In this document: positions 8,826 through 18,691 of the stretch, piece by piece
How the letters are laid out: each line of letters starts with the position of its first letter
How positions within the stretch are numbered: position 1 is the stretch's first letter
From: Palsa-504 sp963818225
Lineage (GTDB): Bacteria; Actinomycetota; Actinomycetes; Streptosporangiales; Streptosporangiaceae
DNA length: 64,000 bases
Direction of reading: 5' to 3'
Assembly: GCA_963818225.1 (NCBI GenBank)
Contig: CAWFRO010000007.1
Location: 124,001 to 188,000, forward strand
Program-made: the position numbers and the translations under genes
The notes under the pieces: model-generated
Seen by the model: the letters and a program-made list of their open reading frames with translations, nothing else
Databases searched by the model: none
Told to the model about the DNA's origin: nothing

Positions 8826-8903
8826 CACTGCCGGCGGAGGCTATGAGTTCCGCGCCGGGCGCGTGACCGCGACGGCCCGGGCGCGCGGCATTACTCACAG
8901 CAA

Positions 8904-9671
8904 CTAGCAGCAACGACGCCGCAGCTCAAGACTCGCGCCGATCGTCGAATCCGTGCACGCGCGAAACGACCTGATTGCACGGGTTATCGCGCCCAGAAGA
9001 CCCGGTTCTGTGCACGGCTGGCCTGCTACGGCGGCGGAGCTATGCGCTCTCGTGCGGCCATCCCGCCGGTCGGCTTTCGGGGATTCCGGCATCATGCTGG
9101 TTGTCCTCGCTCGACCGGCGGCCAGCTGCGGCGTCTGGACGTTCATCAGCAGGCGAATCCGGGAACTGCCCGGCTGAGAGGCATCGCTGCGAAGTGGGCG
9201 GCCTGCCGGGCCCCGTGACGGCTTACCGGGGGGCTGACTGGGCAGGCGCGGGCCTGCCTGACGACCGGCCCGTCGGGCCGGGCCGCTCGTCAGGCGGGCG
9301 TGGTGTGCGGTTGCGGGTGGGCGCATCAGGTGGTGGCGGTGGCGCCGCGGCGGCCGGCTGAGCTTCCGGTCCAGCAGTAGGGCTGCGGCTGCGGCGGCGA
9401 GGGCGGCCCCTAGAGCGATCAAGGTGATCTGCCAGCCCGCCATGCCACCGGTGGTGATCACGCGGGCGGTGGCCGGGACCGGCGCCACGGGGGTGGTGCC
9501 CCCGTCCCCGACCGGTATCGGCTGCGCGAACGCGGCCGTGGCGGCGGCGGCCGATGCCAGCAGGCCGGAGATGGCCACGGCCAGGAGGGTGGCCAGCCGG
9601 CCGAGGCGTACGCCAGCCTTGCGGGTCGCCGTCCAGGGACGGGGTCGCTGGTGAGATCGCTGTGTGATCAT
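8904..9671 (-). CDS. Small secreted/membrane protein with long low-complexity tail
   Basis: The N-terminal ~105 residues look real: a basic start, a signal/membrane segment (LGRLATLLAVAISGLLASAA), a short Pro/Val-rich linker, and a second hydrophobic helix (WQITLIALGAALAAAAAALL) ending in DRKLSR. Proteins of this layout are usually about 110-120 residues in actinobacteria. Here the frame runs on for another ~150 residues of Pro/Arg/Ser-rich sequence without domains, so a frameshift or lost stop near 9370 is likely and the tail may not be genuine. Function unknown; orientation and position suggest it could be co-expressed with, or be a neighbour of, the LuxR gene upstream. Confidence 0.6.
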   Translation of the reverse strand: MITQRSHQRPRPWTATRKAGVRLGRLATLLAVAISGLLASAAAATAAFAQPIPVGDGGTTPVAPVPATARVITTGGMAGWQITLIALGAALAAAAAALLLDRKLSRPPRRHRHHLMRPPATAHHARLTSGPARRAGRQAGPRLPSQPPGKPSRGPAGRPLRSDASQPGSSRIRLLMNVQTPQLAAGRARTTSMMPESPKADRRDGRTRAHSSAAVAGQPCTEPGLLGAITRAIRSFRACTDSTIGASLELRRRCC

Positions 9672-9854
9672 GATCGTGTTCCTGTCTGCTCGGATCTGGC
9701 CGGCTCTCGCGGCCCTCTTCGGACAGGCTCCCGGACCATGGCGTGCGCCGGGCAGAGGCCGGCTGACCCCTCTTGCGCCGCGGCGGTCGCGGGGTCAGAT
9801 GACCCACAGGCGCCCTGACCTGGTTCCCCGGGGCGGGTGGGCGGCAGGCTGACG

Positions 9855-12383
9855 CTAGACCAGGCCTGCGGTCAGGGCCAGGCGGGTCAGGTCGGCGCGG
9901 CGGCGGCAGCCGGTCTTGTCCCGGATCCGGTCCAGGTGCGAGCTGACGGTGCGGACGCTGATGTACAGCTGGGCGGCGATCTGCGTGTTCGTGCGGCCCT
10001 GGGCGACGAGGGCAAGCAGCTCGCGTTCCCGGGCGCTGAGCCGTTCCAGTCCCGGGCTCGTCGCGGCGGTTAGCGGCGCCGGGGGGGCGGTGAGCATCAG
10101 GGCGTACTCGGTCGCGGTGTCCAGGCTCATCGCTGCACCGCGCTCTTCGGCCGCCCGGAATCGGTCGGGCCCAAGCACCTGACGTGCCTTGCTCAGCGCT
10201 TCCTCCCGTCTGAGCACATCCCCGGGCGTATCGTCACTGAGCCCTTGGTGCCGGGCGTGGACGGCGTAGGCCGCCCATACCGCGACGCCGTCCGCCTCAC
10301 GCCCGGTCGCAGTGCACAGCAGCGCGCAGAACCACAGGCCGTTGAACACGTCCCACCAGGTGCCGGTCCGGACGGCGGCCCGGAGCCCTTCCCGGAGGTG
10401 CACGGCGGCGTCTTGGCTTCGGCCGGCCTGAACGTCCAGGTCCGCCATGACCATCAGCAGGGACGGCAGGTTGTTCACGTCGCCGGTGTCCCGGCACTGG
10501 GCTACCGCCGCCGCGCAGGCGCTTTCGGCGGCGGCCAGGTCTCTGGTAGCGATCAGCGCGTAGATCAATACGGCGATTCCCCGCCGGGCAATCGAGTCAG
10601 GCATGCCGGTTATGAGCTGCTGCTGCCGGATCAGCTGAATGGCGCCGTCATAATCGCCGCTGTACCAGGCGCCGATGCCGAGGATCCTCATCGCTGTCCC
10701 CTCGCCGGCCGGGTAGCCGAGTTCCCGGGCCATGGCCAGCGAACGGCGGCCTTCCTCCGTCCCCTCGGTGAGCTGGCCCAGGTTCAGCAAGGCCGATGAC
10801 CGGCCGGCCAGGGCATCGGCCAGCACCCGGGACGGCCCTTGGTCCCCTGCGGCGTCGAGGACCGCGCTGAAGTGGCCCAGCGCCCCAGCCAGCTCGGCCG
10901 CGGACAGCGCAGCCCGGCCAAGCCACATTTGGGCGGCGCACCACCCCTCGCTCCCCGCCTCGGCGCGCCCGGCTATCTCGCACAGCAGTGGGTACTGGCC
11001 GGCTAGCCGGCCGCGCAGGAGCCACCATGGCGCCAGCGCGACGGCCAGCCGGAGCCCGATAGCCGGGTCGTGATCCAAGGCCCAGGCCAGAACCTGGCGC
11101 ATCGTGGGGTCCTCGGCATCCAACCACCGGGCCGCGGCTGCCTCTCCCGCGCTGGTCTGCAGCCCCGCCGCGGCCTCCTCCGCCGCCCGCAGCGCATACC
11201 CGGCCAGCGCGGCGGCCGCCGCGTCTTGCTCACCGGCCTCGGCCCGCAGCTGTGCCCCGTAGGCCCGCAACGTCTCTAGCGTCACGTACCGCGGGCGCCC
11301 ATCCACGCCGGCCCGCGGCGGGACCAGCAGCGAGCAGTCCACCAGGCGCAGCACCGCAAGCCCGGCGCCCGTCCCGGCCACCGCCTCGGCTCCCTCCAGG
11401 GTGAACGGCCCGGGAAACACCGACACCGCCCGGAAGGCCCGCCGCTCCTGCTCGTCCAGCAGCTGGTAGCTCCATTCCACGGCGGCGGCCAGAGACCGCT
11501 GCCGGGACGGCGCCAGCCGGTCCCCGCCGGCCAGCAGCGCGAACCGGTCATCCAGACGGTCCAGCAGCTGGCCCACCCCCAGCGCCTCCACCCGGGCCGC
11601 GGCCAGCTCGATCGCCAGCGGCATCCCATCCAGCCGCGCCACCAGCCGCGCCACCTGCGGTCCGGTCCGCCCGTCCAGCACGAAGTGCGCATCGGCCCGG
11701 CGAGCCCGGTCCGCGAACAGCACCACCGCTTCCGCCTCAGCCGCATCAGCCAGGTCACCGGGATAGGGCACCGCCAGCGGGCCCAGCCGGTACCGGGCCT
11801 CCCCCGCGACCTGCAGCGCCTCCCGGCTCGTGGCCAGGACCCGCAGGTCATCGCAGGCCGCCACCAGCCCGGCGCACAGCGCGGCTGCCGTGCTGATCAC
11901 GTGCTCGCAGTTATCCAGCACCAGCAGCAACTGCTGACGGGCCAGCACCCGGGCCAGAGTCACCGCCGCTGCCACCCCCGGCTGCTCCCGGACCCCCAGT
12001 GCCGCCGCCACCGCCGCCGGGACCTGCTCCGGATCGTGCACCGGGGCCAGCTCAACCAGCCACACCCCGTCCTCGAACCGGCCCGCCTCCTGCCTGGCCA
12101 CCTCACCGGCCAGCCTGGTCTTCCCCGAACCCCCCGGCCCGGTCACCGTCACCAGCCGGTACCGCTCAAGCAGCGCCGCGACCTCGCGCACCGGACCGGA
12201 CCGACCGATGAAGCTCGTCAGCACGGCCGGGAAGCCATGCACGGCGCCGACCGTTGAGACCGACTCCCCCACAGCCGTACCATAACCGCCACCGCCGCCG
12301 CCGTACAGCCCGCCGGCACCGGCAACAGCATTCGGCCGGCCGCTCCGCCCGCCGCCCGGATCACCCGTCGGCCGGCCACCCAC
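9855..12383 (-). CDS. LuxR-family regulator with NB-ARC-like ATPase and TPR-like region
   Basis: An 842-residue regulator. After a Gly-rich N-terminus (first ~48 residues, possibly not translated) come LTSFIGR and a Walker A motif GPGGSGKT at about 82-89, then LLLVLDNCEHV (Walker B) and a GMPLAIELAAARV motif typical of the STAND/AfsR-type ATPase. The middle is helical-repeat-like. The last ~65 residues are a LuxR/GerE helix-turn-helix (LSARERELLALVAQGRTNTQ, then ISVRTVSSHL). Such proteins couple ATP hydrolysis and ligand or partner sensing to transcription. The ATG at 12383 gives the longest form; a start nearer VHGFPAVLTSFIGR is equally plausible. Intact. Target genes unknown. Confidence 0.9.
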   Translation of the reverse strand: MGGRPTGDPGGGRSGRPNAVAGAGGLYGGGGGGYGTAVGESVSTVGAVHGFPAVLTSFIGRSGPVREVAALLERYRLVTVTGPGGSGKTRLAGEVARQEAGRFEDGVWLVELAPVHDPEQVPAAVAAALGVREQPGVAAAVTLARVLARQQLLLVLDNCEHVISTAAALCAGLVAACDDLRVLATSREALQVAGEARYRLGPLAVPYPGDLADAAEAEAVVLFADRARRADAHFVLDGRTGPQVARLVARLDGMPLAIELAAARVEALGVGQLLDRLDDRFALLAGGDRLAPSRQRSLAAAVEWSYQLLDEQERRAFRAVSVFPGPFTLEGAEAVAGTGAGLAVLRLVDCSLLVPPRAGVDGRPRYVTLETLRAYGAQLRAEAGEQDAAAAALAGYALRAAEEAAAGLQTSAGEAAAARWLDAEDPTMRQVLAWALDHDPAIGLRLAVALAPWWLLRGRLAGQYPLLCEIAGRAEAGSEGWCAAQMWLGRAALSAAELAGALGHFSAVLDAAGDQGPSRVLADALAGRSSALLNLGQLTEGTEEGRRSLAMARELGYPAGEGTAMRILGIGAWYSGDYDGAIQLIRQQQLITGMPDSIARRGIAVLIYALIATRDLAAAESACAAAVAQCRDTGDVNNLPSLLMVMADLDVQAGRSQDAAVHLREGLRAAVRTGTWWDVFNGLWFCALLCTATGREADGVAVWAAYAVHARHQGLSDDTPGDVLRREEALSKARQVLGPDRFRAAEERGAAMSLDTATEYALMLTAPPAPLTAATSPGLERLSARERELLALVAQGRTNTQIAAQLYISVRTVSSHLDRIRDKTGCRRRADLTRLALTAGLV

Positions 12384-12831
12384 CGACGATCGTCAGGTCC
12401 GGCGTTGTGGCCGCTTAGCGCCCGGTCGGCGCCTCGGCCAACGCCTCGTACAGCAGGTGCGGCTGATGCAGCGGCATGCCTTTTGAGGTTCAGCTTTGGC
12501 TGGTGGTATCCGGGCGAAGGACCTGCTGGACCCCCAGCTGATCGCGGCCACGCCGGCCGCTCCGTTACCCGGCACCCGGCCAGTGGGGCTGCCCTGAGCC
12601 GGGCACCTGCCGAGCCTGGAACGGCCGCAGGAACTATCCGCGATGCGGGCCGTTTTTCTGCACGACACCGCCGCAGCGCAATAAGCCACAACGCCCGAGC
12701 GCCGCAGCGTTGACCTGTTCCAGCTCGCCGAGGAGCGCCTGCTGCGGGCGCGCACCGGAAATACTCCCCCGCTACGTCCGGGAGGGGCAATTCGCGCTGG
12801 TGTCGCAACCGGCGCTCGGCCGCGCGCCGAT
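12384..12831. other. Gene-free stretch upstream of the lipoprotein gene
   Basis: About 450 bases with no supported gene. Short frames on both strands lack motifs. It probably holds the promoter of the LuxR gene at its left end; I see nothing else firm. Confidence 0.4.
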
Positions 12832-12891
12832 TCCTGTGGGCTGTGCTGTGAGCGATTGGGCTGTCCTGTGGGTCATCACGTGTGGTGATCA
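12832..12891 (+). promoter_or_regulatory. Promoter element shared with the ECF sigma gene
   Basis: 12864-12891 (28 nt) matches 17748-17775 without gaps at 24 of 28 positions: TCCTGTGGGT, three variable bases, then CACGTGTGGTG(A/G)TCA. An extra TCCTGTGGG copy lies at 12832-12840 and a weaker one (TGCTGTGAG) near 12843. The element ends 96 bp before the lipoprotein start. A promoter or operator read by the sigma factor at 17855 or by a partner regulator is inferred. Confidence 0.55.
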
Positions 12892-12987
12892 CCTGGTCGC
12901 CAGCTGACAGTGGAGCCAGCCGGCCCGATCGGGCCAGTCGCCCGGGATCCCTTCGTCTCGTGGCCCGTCGAACGGAAGGACAGCACC

Positions 12988-13416
12988 ATGAAACTTGGCT
13001 CAACGGAAGCTCGGACGAGGAAGGTTCTTGCTATCGCCGCGCTCGGTGTAGCCGGGTTCTGTAGCGCGACAGCGTGCAGCACCGCGGTTCAGGCAAGTAG
13101 CCAGCCGCGACCGCCGTCGGCAGCAGCGACGGACAGCACCGGTCTGGCCCAGGATATGGCGAGGATCGTAGCGGGGAGCGGCGGGCTTGCCGCGCTAGGC
13201 AATGGTGATGGTCAGGCCGCCTTGGCGTACTGCGACCCGAGCACCGTGTCGGGCCGGCCCGACGTCGGCATCCCGATGTCCGCTTCCTGTGGGATCAATT
13301 ACTCTGACGGATCGGTCTGGCGGCAGACAGTCACCGTGATCTTCGATAATCACGGCAGCCCGGTCGCTGACCGAACTAACCTGGGCACCGAGCTGCTACC
13401 GCCGACGAGCGGATGA
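12988..13416 (+). CDS. Small secreted lipoprotein
   Basis: A 142-residue protein with a basic N-terminus, a hydrophobic stretch (VLAIAALGVAGFCSATAC) and a lipobox-like SATAC whose Cys would be lipidated. The mature part contains AYCDPSTVSG and SASCGINYSDGSVWRQT, giving two further Cys residues that could form a disulfide, and a beta-rich VTVIFDNHGSPVADRTNL. The ATG at 12988 follows GGAAGGA by eight bases and begins the signal peptide properly, so the longer frame from 12910 is rejected. Function unknown. It converges on the STAND-WD40 gene and shares an upstream element with the sigma gene beyond it, suggesting a common regulon. Confidence 0.75.
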   Translation: MKLGSTEARTRKVLAIAALGVAGFCSATACSTAVQASSQPRPPSAAATDSTGLAQDMARIVAGSGGLAALGNGDGQAALAYCDPSTVSGRPDVGIPMSASCGINYSDGSVWRQTVTVIFDNHGSPVADRTNLGTELLPPTSG

Positions 13417-13498
13417 GGGCGCGATGCTGGCCACGGTGCCGCTCGGGGCCTCGTGAAGCTCGCTTTCGACATTGGGAATGACACCCGGACCTTCGGCG

Positions 13499-16400
13499 CT
13501 AATGAGCGCAGAGTGGCTGGTAATTCTGCTGGGGGATGTACTTAATCCACTGCTGGGGCGTAAGGCTTCCGGCCGCGGCACAAATCCGATTGATGGCATA
13601 CTGAACGTTCAGGTTCCAGAGCCGGGTTGTGCCGTCGTCGCTGCCGCCGGCCAGTGTGTGCCCATCGGGGCTGAACGCCACCGAATCCACAGCGGCGCTG
13701 CCGCCGGTCAAGGGCTCGCCGAGCGGCCGGGGACTGGCCGGATCGGCGACATCCCATAGCTGGATCGTTCCGTCATCGTCGTCGCTGGCCAGCGTGCTCC
13801 CATCGGGGCTGAACGTCACCGAGGTGACCTCGGCACCCGCGCCGGTAAGGGGCTGACCGAGGTGCCGGAGGTTTGCGGGATCTGCGACATCCCACAACTG
13901 CACCCCGCCGCCGAAGTCGCCGCTGGCCAGCGTGTATCCATCGCGGCTGAACGCCAGGGAATAGACGGAGGCGCCGGGGACCCCGGCCACGCCCAGCGGC
14001 CGGGGTTCGGCGGGATCAGCGACTTCCCACAACCGGATCGTGCCGCCGTAGTCGCCGCTGGCCAGCAAGTGCCTGGCAGAGCTGAACGTCACCGACGCAA
14101 GCGCGGCACCGCTGCCGTCGGTGAGAATCGGGCCGATCTGCCGGGGACGCGCCGGATCGGTCATATCCCACAGGCGGATGGTGCCGTCGGAGTCACCGCT
14201 GGCCAGCGTGTGCCCGTCCGGGCTGAACGCCACCGAATCGACGGCAGCGGCGCTGCTGGTCAGGGTCGAGCCGAGCGGCTGCGGGTGCGCCGAATCGGTG
14301 ATATCCCACAGGCGGATGGTGCCGTCGGAGTCACCGCTGGCCAGCGTGTGCCCATCCGGGCTGAACGCCACCGGGCCGGCGGCGGCGGTGCTGCTGGTCG
14401 GGATCCGGCTGAGCGTCCGGGGATGCATTGGATCGGCGACGTCCCACAGCTGGACCGTCCCGTTGTAGTCGCTGTCAGCCAGCATGTGCCCATCCGGACT
14501 GAAGGTCGCTGAATTGCGACCGCCGGCGCTGCCGGTCAGAATGGTCTGAGGAAGGCTCCACAGCCGGATGACGCCATCCAGGCCACCGCTGGCCAGGGTA
14601 TGTCCGTCAGGGCTGAACGCCACCGACTCCACCGCCCCGGACCCGCCGATCAGGCGTCCGCCGAGCGGGCTAGGATGCGCGGAATCGGCGGCGTTCCACA
14701 GCTGAATCGTGCCGTCATCGTCGCCGCTGGCCAGCGTGTGCCCGTCAGGGCTGAACGCCAGCGAGTTGACGGCAGCACCACCGCTCACGATCGGGCCGAG
14801 CGGGCTAGGGTGCCCCGGATCGGAGATATTCCAGAGCCGGATCGCGCCATCGGGGCCGCCGCTGGCCAGCGTGTGCCCGTCAGGGCTGAACGCCACCGAA
14901 TCGGCGAATGTGGTGTTGGTGCCGGTCAGGCCCGGGCCGAGGCGGCCAGGGTGCCCCGGATCGGTGACGTTCCACAGCTGGATCGTGCCGTCACCGTCGC
15001 CGCTGGCCAGCGTGCGCCCGTCAGCGCTGAACGCCACCGACTCCACCGGCCCGGGCCCGCCAATCAGGGGTCTGACCGAGCCGGCTGGGGCTGGCGTGCG
15101 CGGGATCGGCGGCGTTCCACAGCTGGATCGTGCCGTCACCGTCGCCGCTGGCCAGCGTGCGCCCGTCAGGGCTGAACGCCAGCGAATTGACGAATGTGGT
15201 GGTGCCCGTCAGGCTCGAGCCAAGCGAGCTAGGTCGCCCCGGATTGGTGACATCCCAGAGCTGGACCGTGTCTTCGGAGTCGCCGCTGGCCAGCGTGTGC
15301 CCGTCAGGGCTGAACGCCACCGAGGTGACGGAATCAGGACCGCCGACCTGCCCCGCGCCAGGAGCGTCGGTCAGCGGCTGGCCGAGCGGCCTAGGGTGCG
15401 CAGGCTGGGCTAGGTCCCACAGCTGGATTGTGCCGTCGGAGTCGCCGCTGGCCAGCATGTGCCCGTCAGGGCTGAACGCCACCGAGGCGACGAGTCCGGC
15501 GCCTGCCGCCAGGGGTATGGGCAGCGGCGTGTTTTCGGTGTTGAGAAGACGCGAGGCGAGGTCCTGGGATGGCTGGATGCGGTAGGCGGCGAGAGTGAGC
15601 TGAGCCGCCAGCGGCGTGTCTGTACTGCCGAACTGGAGGGCTTCAGCGATGACATGGTTGTAGCTGACCTGGTTACGCTGCTGGATGACGGCCGCGCGCT
15701 GAGAGAAGGCGACGCCCGCTGCCACCACCGCCAACGCCGTCAGCATGGCCAGGGCGGCGAAACCGCCCCGCCGCCGCCGGGCGCTGCGGCGCGCGGCGAG
15801 GTGAGCGGCGTCAAGGAACGCCTTGCTGGTGAACGGTAGCGGAGGGTAGCGGGTGGGCGCGTTATGCCATCGGGTGGTGGCGGCGTCGATGGTGGCGAGC
15901 CGCCCGGGCTGGTAGAGGTAGGAGGAGTCCCGGCTATTGTCGGCCCACGTGTCCGCGTCGGTGACAACCTGGCTGTACAGGGCGCGGTCGAGCTGGTCGT
16001 CTCCGAGCCAGTCCCGGAGCTGCTTCCAGGCCTGCAGCAGCGCGTCATGGGAAATTTCGACACTGTCCTGTCCCAGGATGAGCAGGCGCTGGGCGCTGAA
16101 GACATCGATGACCGCATCGGTGTCTTCGATATGCCCTCCCGCGGAATGCAGATCGGTCCTGGCTGCACCGGCGCCGCGCGAACTGCCCATCCGGCGTGAT
16201 GACGGTGAGCTGGGTGAAGACCAGGCGCGCGGCGTCTTTCTGCTGGCGGGTCAGGGCGTCGTAGGCGGCTTGGGCGCTGCGGTTGACCGCGTCGGCGACT
16301 CCGCCCGCGCGCCGGTAGGCCCGCAGGGTCAGCTCGCTGCCCTCACGGTGTTCCCACGTGGCGGCCATCGCCTGAGACATCAGCGGCAGCACGCCGCTGC

Positions 16401-17517
16401 CCGGCCCCGCCGCGGGCCCTTCGCGCAGCTCGGCAATCACCGCGTCCACCAGGGCGGGCTCCACGGCGAGGCCGGCCTCCGCAGCGGGCCCGGTAATCGC
16501 CAGCCTCAGTTCGGCTTCGCTCATCGGCCCGACCGTGAACGGGCCGGCATCCAGTGCCGCCTTCAGCGGCGGGTACGCAATGAGCCGGCCGAGGAAATCC
16601 GCGCGTACCGCCGCGATCACCAGCGCCGGCGGGAGTTTCTGCGGGCCGGCCGGGCAGGTGGCCGCGGCGTGCAGCGCCGCAATGAACGCCTCCCGTTCCA
16701 CCCGGGCCGCATCGGCGTCCCCGCCCGCGGTGAACAGCTCCTCGAGCTGGTCGACCACCAGGACCAGCCGCGGTGGTTCGGCGGCGGCATCGGCCGGGTC
16801 GCCCAACTGGGTGTGCGCGCCGCGGCCGGTGGCGGTTCTCACCGCGAGCTCGGCCAGCATCGGCGCCTCACCCGGCGCAGCCGACAAGGACCGGTACACC
16901 GAAGCCGGATCCGCGCCCGCAATGTCGGCCAGCTCAACCGCCAGCTCCCGCAACGGGCTGGCCGTGGGCCTGATAACCCGTCGCGGCCACCGCTCCGAAC
17001 CCGGCCCCAGGACACCGGCCGCCAGACGCGGCATCAGTCCGGCTCGCAGCAGCGACGATTTGCCAGACCCAGATTCCCCAGCGACCAGCAGGATGCCCGC
17101 CCCGTCCAACCCTCCGACAAGCCGCTGCACCAGCTGGGCCGCCAGCTCGGCCCGGCCGTAGTAAACCCTCGCGTCCCGCTCCTGAAATGGCACCAGCCCC
17201 AGATACGGGCATCGCGCCCATGCGGGGCCGCTGCCCGGATCGGCCCGGCCGCGTACGGCTGCGAGCACGTCCGCTGCCGGAGCACGGCCGCGGGCCGCTG
17301 CTACGAACAAAGGCCGCACCGGCTCAGCCAGGCCCAGCGCGCCGGCCAGCAGCTCAGCCGTATCCTTGCGGGCGGTGCGATTGATGCCCCGCTCCAGGTC
17401 ACTGATCGACCGCGGGCTCAGGCCCGCCGCGTCCGCCAGCTCCTCCTGGGTCAGCTTGGCCCGGGCCCGCAGCTGCCGCAGCAACCCGGCAAACCCTAGC
17501 GCAGGCTGCTCTGCCAT
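13499..17517 (-). pseudogene. XRE-HTH / STAND NTPase / 14x WD40 protein, broken by two one-base frameshifts
   Basis: One gene split into three frames (17517-16045, 16190-15021, 15139-13499). N-terminus: an XRE-type helix-turn-helix (LTQEELADAAGLSPRSISDL). Next: an nSTAND NTPase with PYLGLVPFQERDA, Walker A GESGSGKSS and Walker B LVLVVDQLEELF, a membrane-like helix (AALAMLTALAVVAAGVAFSQ), then 14 WD40 repeats, the number for two seven-bladed propellers. The frame changes at about 16160 (extra base between CS and RTDLHS) and at about 15071 (extra base between LGQ and PLIGG). Each is cured by removing one base, and no other defect is seen, so decay is very recent or these are consensus errors. 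Family members are signalling or defence-type scaffolds. Start MAEQPALGFAG at 17517. Confidence 0.85.
13600..15510 (-). repeat. Tandem WD40 repeat array (14 units)
   Basis: Fourteen repeats of about 120-130 bp encode the pattern S(V/L)AFSPDGHTLASGDxDGT(I/V)(Q/R)LWD followed by a PAHPRPLG-type linker. Neighbouring units are highly similar at the DNA level, so unequal recombination or misassembly could change copy number. Three units lie on one side of the frameshift at about 15071 and eleven on the other. Confidence 0.9.
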
Positions 17518-17722
17518 GGCAGCATCCCCCTCCGCAGGGCCTCATCTCGGCGCACGGATTTCCGGCACGGTGCGCGATGACCTATCCAAACGATAATCCG
17601 GGCTCGGCTGCACTCACCATCTCTGGCCAAGCCAGGTCCTCTGCGCGGGCACGTGCTGCACCGGGAGAAGCGCTCCTGATCGAGGCTGACCGCGGCCGCG
17701 CACGGCACTGGTAGCCGCCCAA

Positions 17723-17775
17723 TCCTGTGGACCGTCCTGTGGATTGTTCCTGTGGGTGCGCACGTGTGGTGGTCA
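17723..17775 (+). promoter_or_regulatory. TCCTGTGG repeats and shared 28-nt promoter element of the sigma gene
   Basis: Three TCCTGTGG copies start at 17723, 17735 and 17748 (12- and 13-base spacing). The last opens the 28-nt element 17748-17775 that matches 12864-12891. It ends 79 bp before the sigma start. Helical-turn spacing suggests a multimeric operator or a promoter with upstream sites; autoregulation by the ECF sigma is inferred. Confidence 0.58.
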
Positions 17776-17854
17776 TTCGGGTTCGCGGCCACAGTCGAAT
17801 TAGCCCTACGGCTGGAGCTTTCCGGCCAGTTCGTGCAGGAAGGAGAACTAGATC

Positions 17855-18691
17855 ATGACCGGTGAGGCAGGCAGCGCCGCGGTACGACCCGACCCTCCAA
17901 GGTCTTCTGCCGCGGTGACAGATCCGGCGGTCACCGACTTGGTGAGGCGCGCCCGGAATGGTGACGAGCAGGCCTGGAATGCACTGGTCGAACGGTATGC
18001 CACGCTGGTCTGGTCCATCTGCCGCCGACATCGGCTGGGTGAGGGCGACGCCGAGGATGTCGCCCAGAGTGTGTGGCTGCTGCTGGTGAACCAGCTGGGC
18101 AAGATCCGCGATCCGGCCGCGCTTCCAGGCTGGCTGGCTACCGTGACCCGGCGGGAATGCTTGCGGGTCCTGCGCATGCGAGGACCGCTGGCGGCTGGGC
18201 AGGTGCTGGACGCCGAGACCCTCCCGGACGAGCGGACCGGGACAGTGGAGGACGAGCTGCTGGCGGCCGAGCGCCAGGCGGCGCTGCTCGAGGCGTTTCA
18301 GGATCTGCCGCCCCGCGGTCAGCGGCTGATCGCCCTCCTGATCGAGGATCCGCCAGTCCCGTACGCCGAGATCAGCGCCAGGTTGGGCATTGCGGTCGGG
18401 AGCATCGGGCCGATCCGCGGCCGCTGCCTGGACAAGCTGCGCCGCCACCCGGCCCTCGCCGCCCTGATCAACGCCGACAGCCGCGCGTCAGATGGCCGCA
18501 ACACGGAGGCTCCGACGTCAGCGGCGACCTCCGGTCGCAGCCATCATGTATCTAGTACTCCAGCCGTAGATCGTGATCTTGTTGCTGAGGCGCCGCGGAC
18601 CGTCGGTCGTGCGGACGAGATCGGCCTTCGTCAGCGTGGGCGTCCGTTCCTTCTCCGTCTGCCTGAGTCCGCCGGCGGAGGGAATCCTTAA
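17855..18691 (+). CDS. ECF-type RNA polymerase sigma factor, 3' end replaced by an IS
   Basis: Residues ~27-110 are sigma region 2 (GDEQAWNALVERYATLVWSI, DAEDVAQSVWLLLVNQL) and ~145-200 region 4 (LPPRGQRLIALL, YAEISARLGIAVGSIG, RCLDKLRRHP). It is a paralogue of the sigma gene at 40412. The last ~45 codons, after the CTAG at 18552-18555, are derived from the inserted element, so the native tail is lost. If the element is removed with one CTAG copy, the frame continues to a TGA at 20677-20679 and ends in GIRVELGP. Both DNA- and core-binding regions are intact, so the protein may still work. It is divergent from the STAND-WD40 gene and probably functionally linked. Confidence 0.87.
   Translation: MTGEAGSAAVRPDPPRSSAAVTDPAVTDLVRRARNGDEQAWNALVERYATLVWSICRRHRLGEGDAEDVAQSVWLLLVNQLGKIRDPAALPGWLATVTRRECLRVLRMRGPLAAGQVLDAETLPDERTGTVEDELLAAERQAALLEAFQDLPPRGQRLIALLIEDPPVPYAEISARLGIAVGSIGPIRGRCLDKLRRHPALAALINADSRASDGRNTEAPTSAATSGRSHHVSSTPAVDRDLVAEAPRTVGRADEIGLRQRGRPFLLRLPESAGGGNP

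Noticed and set aside
13600..15510. Regular ~120-bp repeats that could suggest a CRISPR or satellite array
   Set aside because: The units encode WD40 repeats in frame and have no short-repeat/unique-spacer structure.
15937..17499. 520-codon plus-strand ORF opposite the STAND gene
   Set aside because: Antisense shadow in high-GC DNA: it lacks motifs and is Arg/Gln/Pro-rich, while the minus strand carries clear XRE and NTPase motifs.
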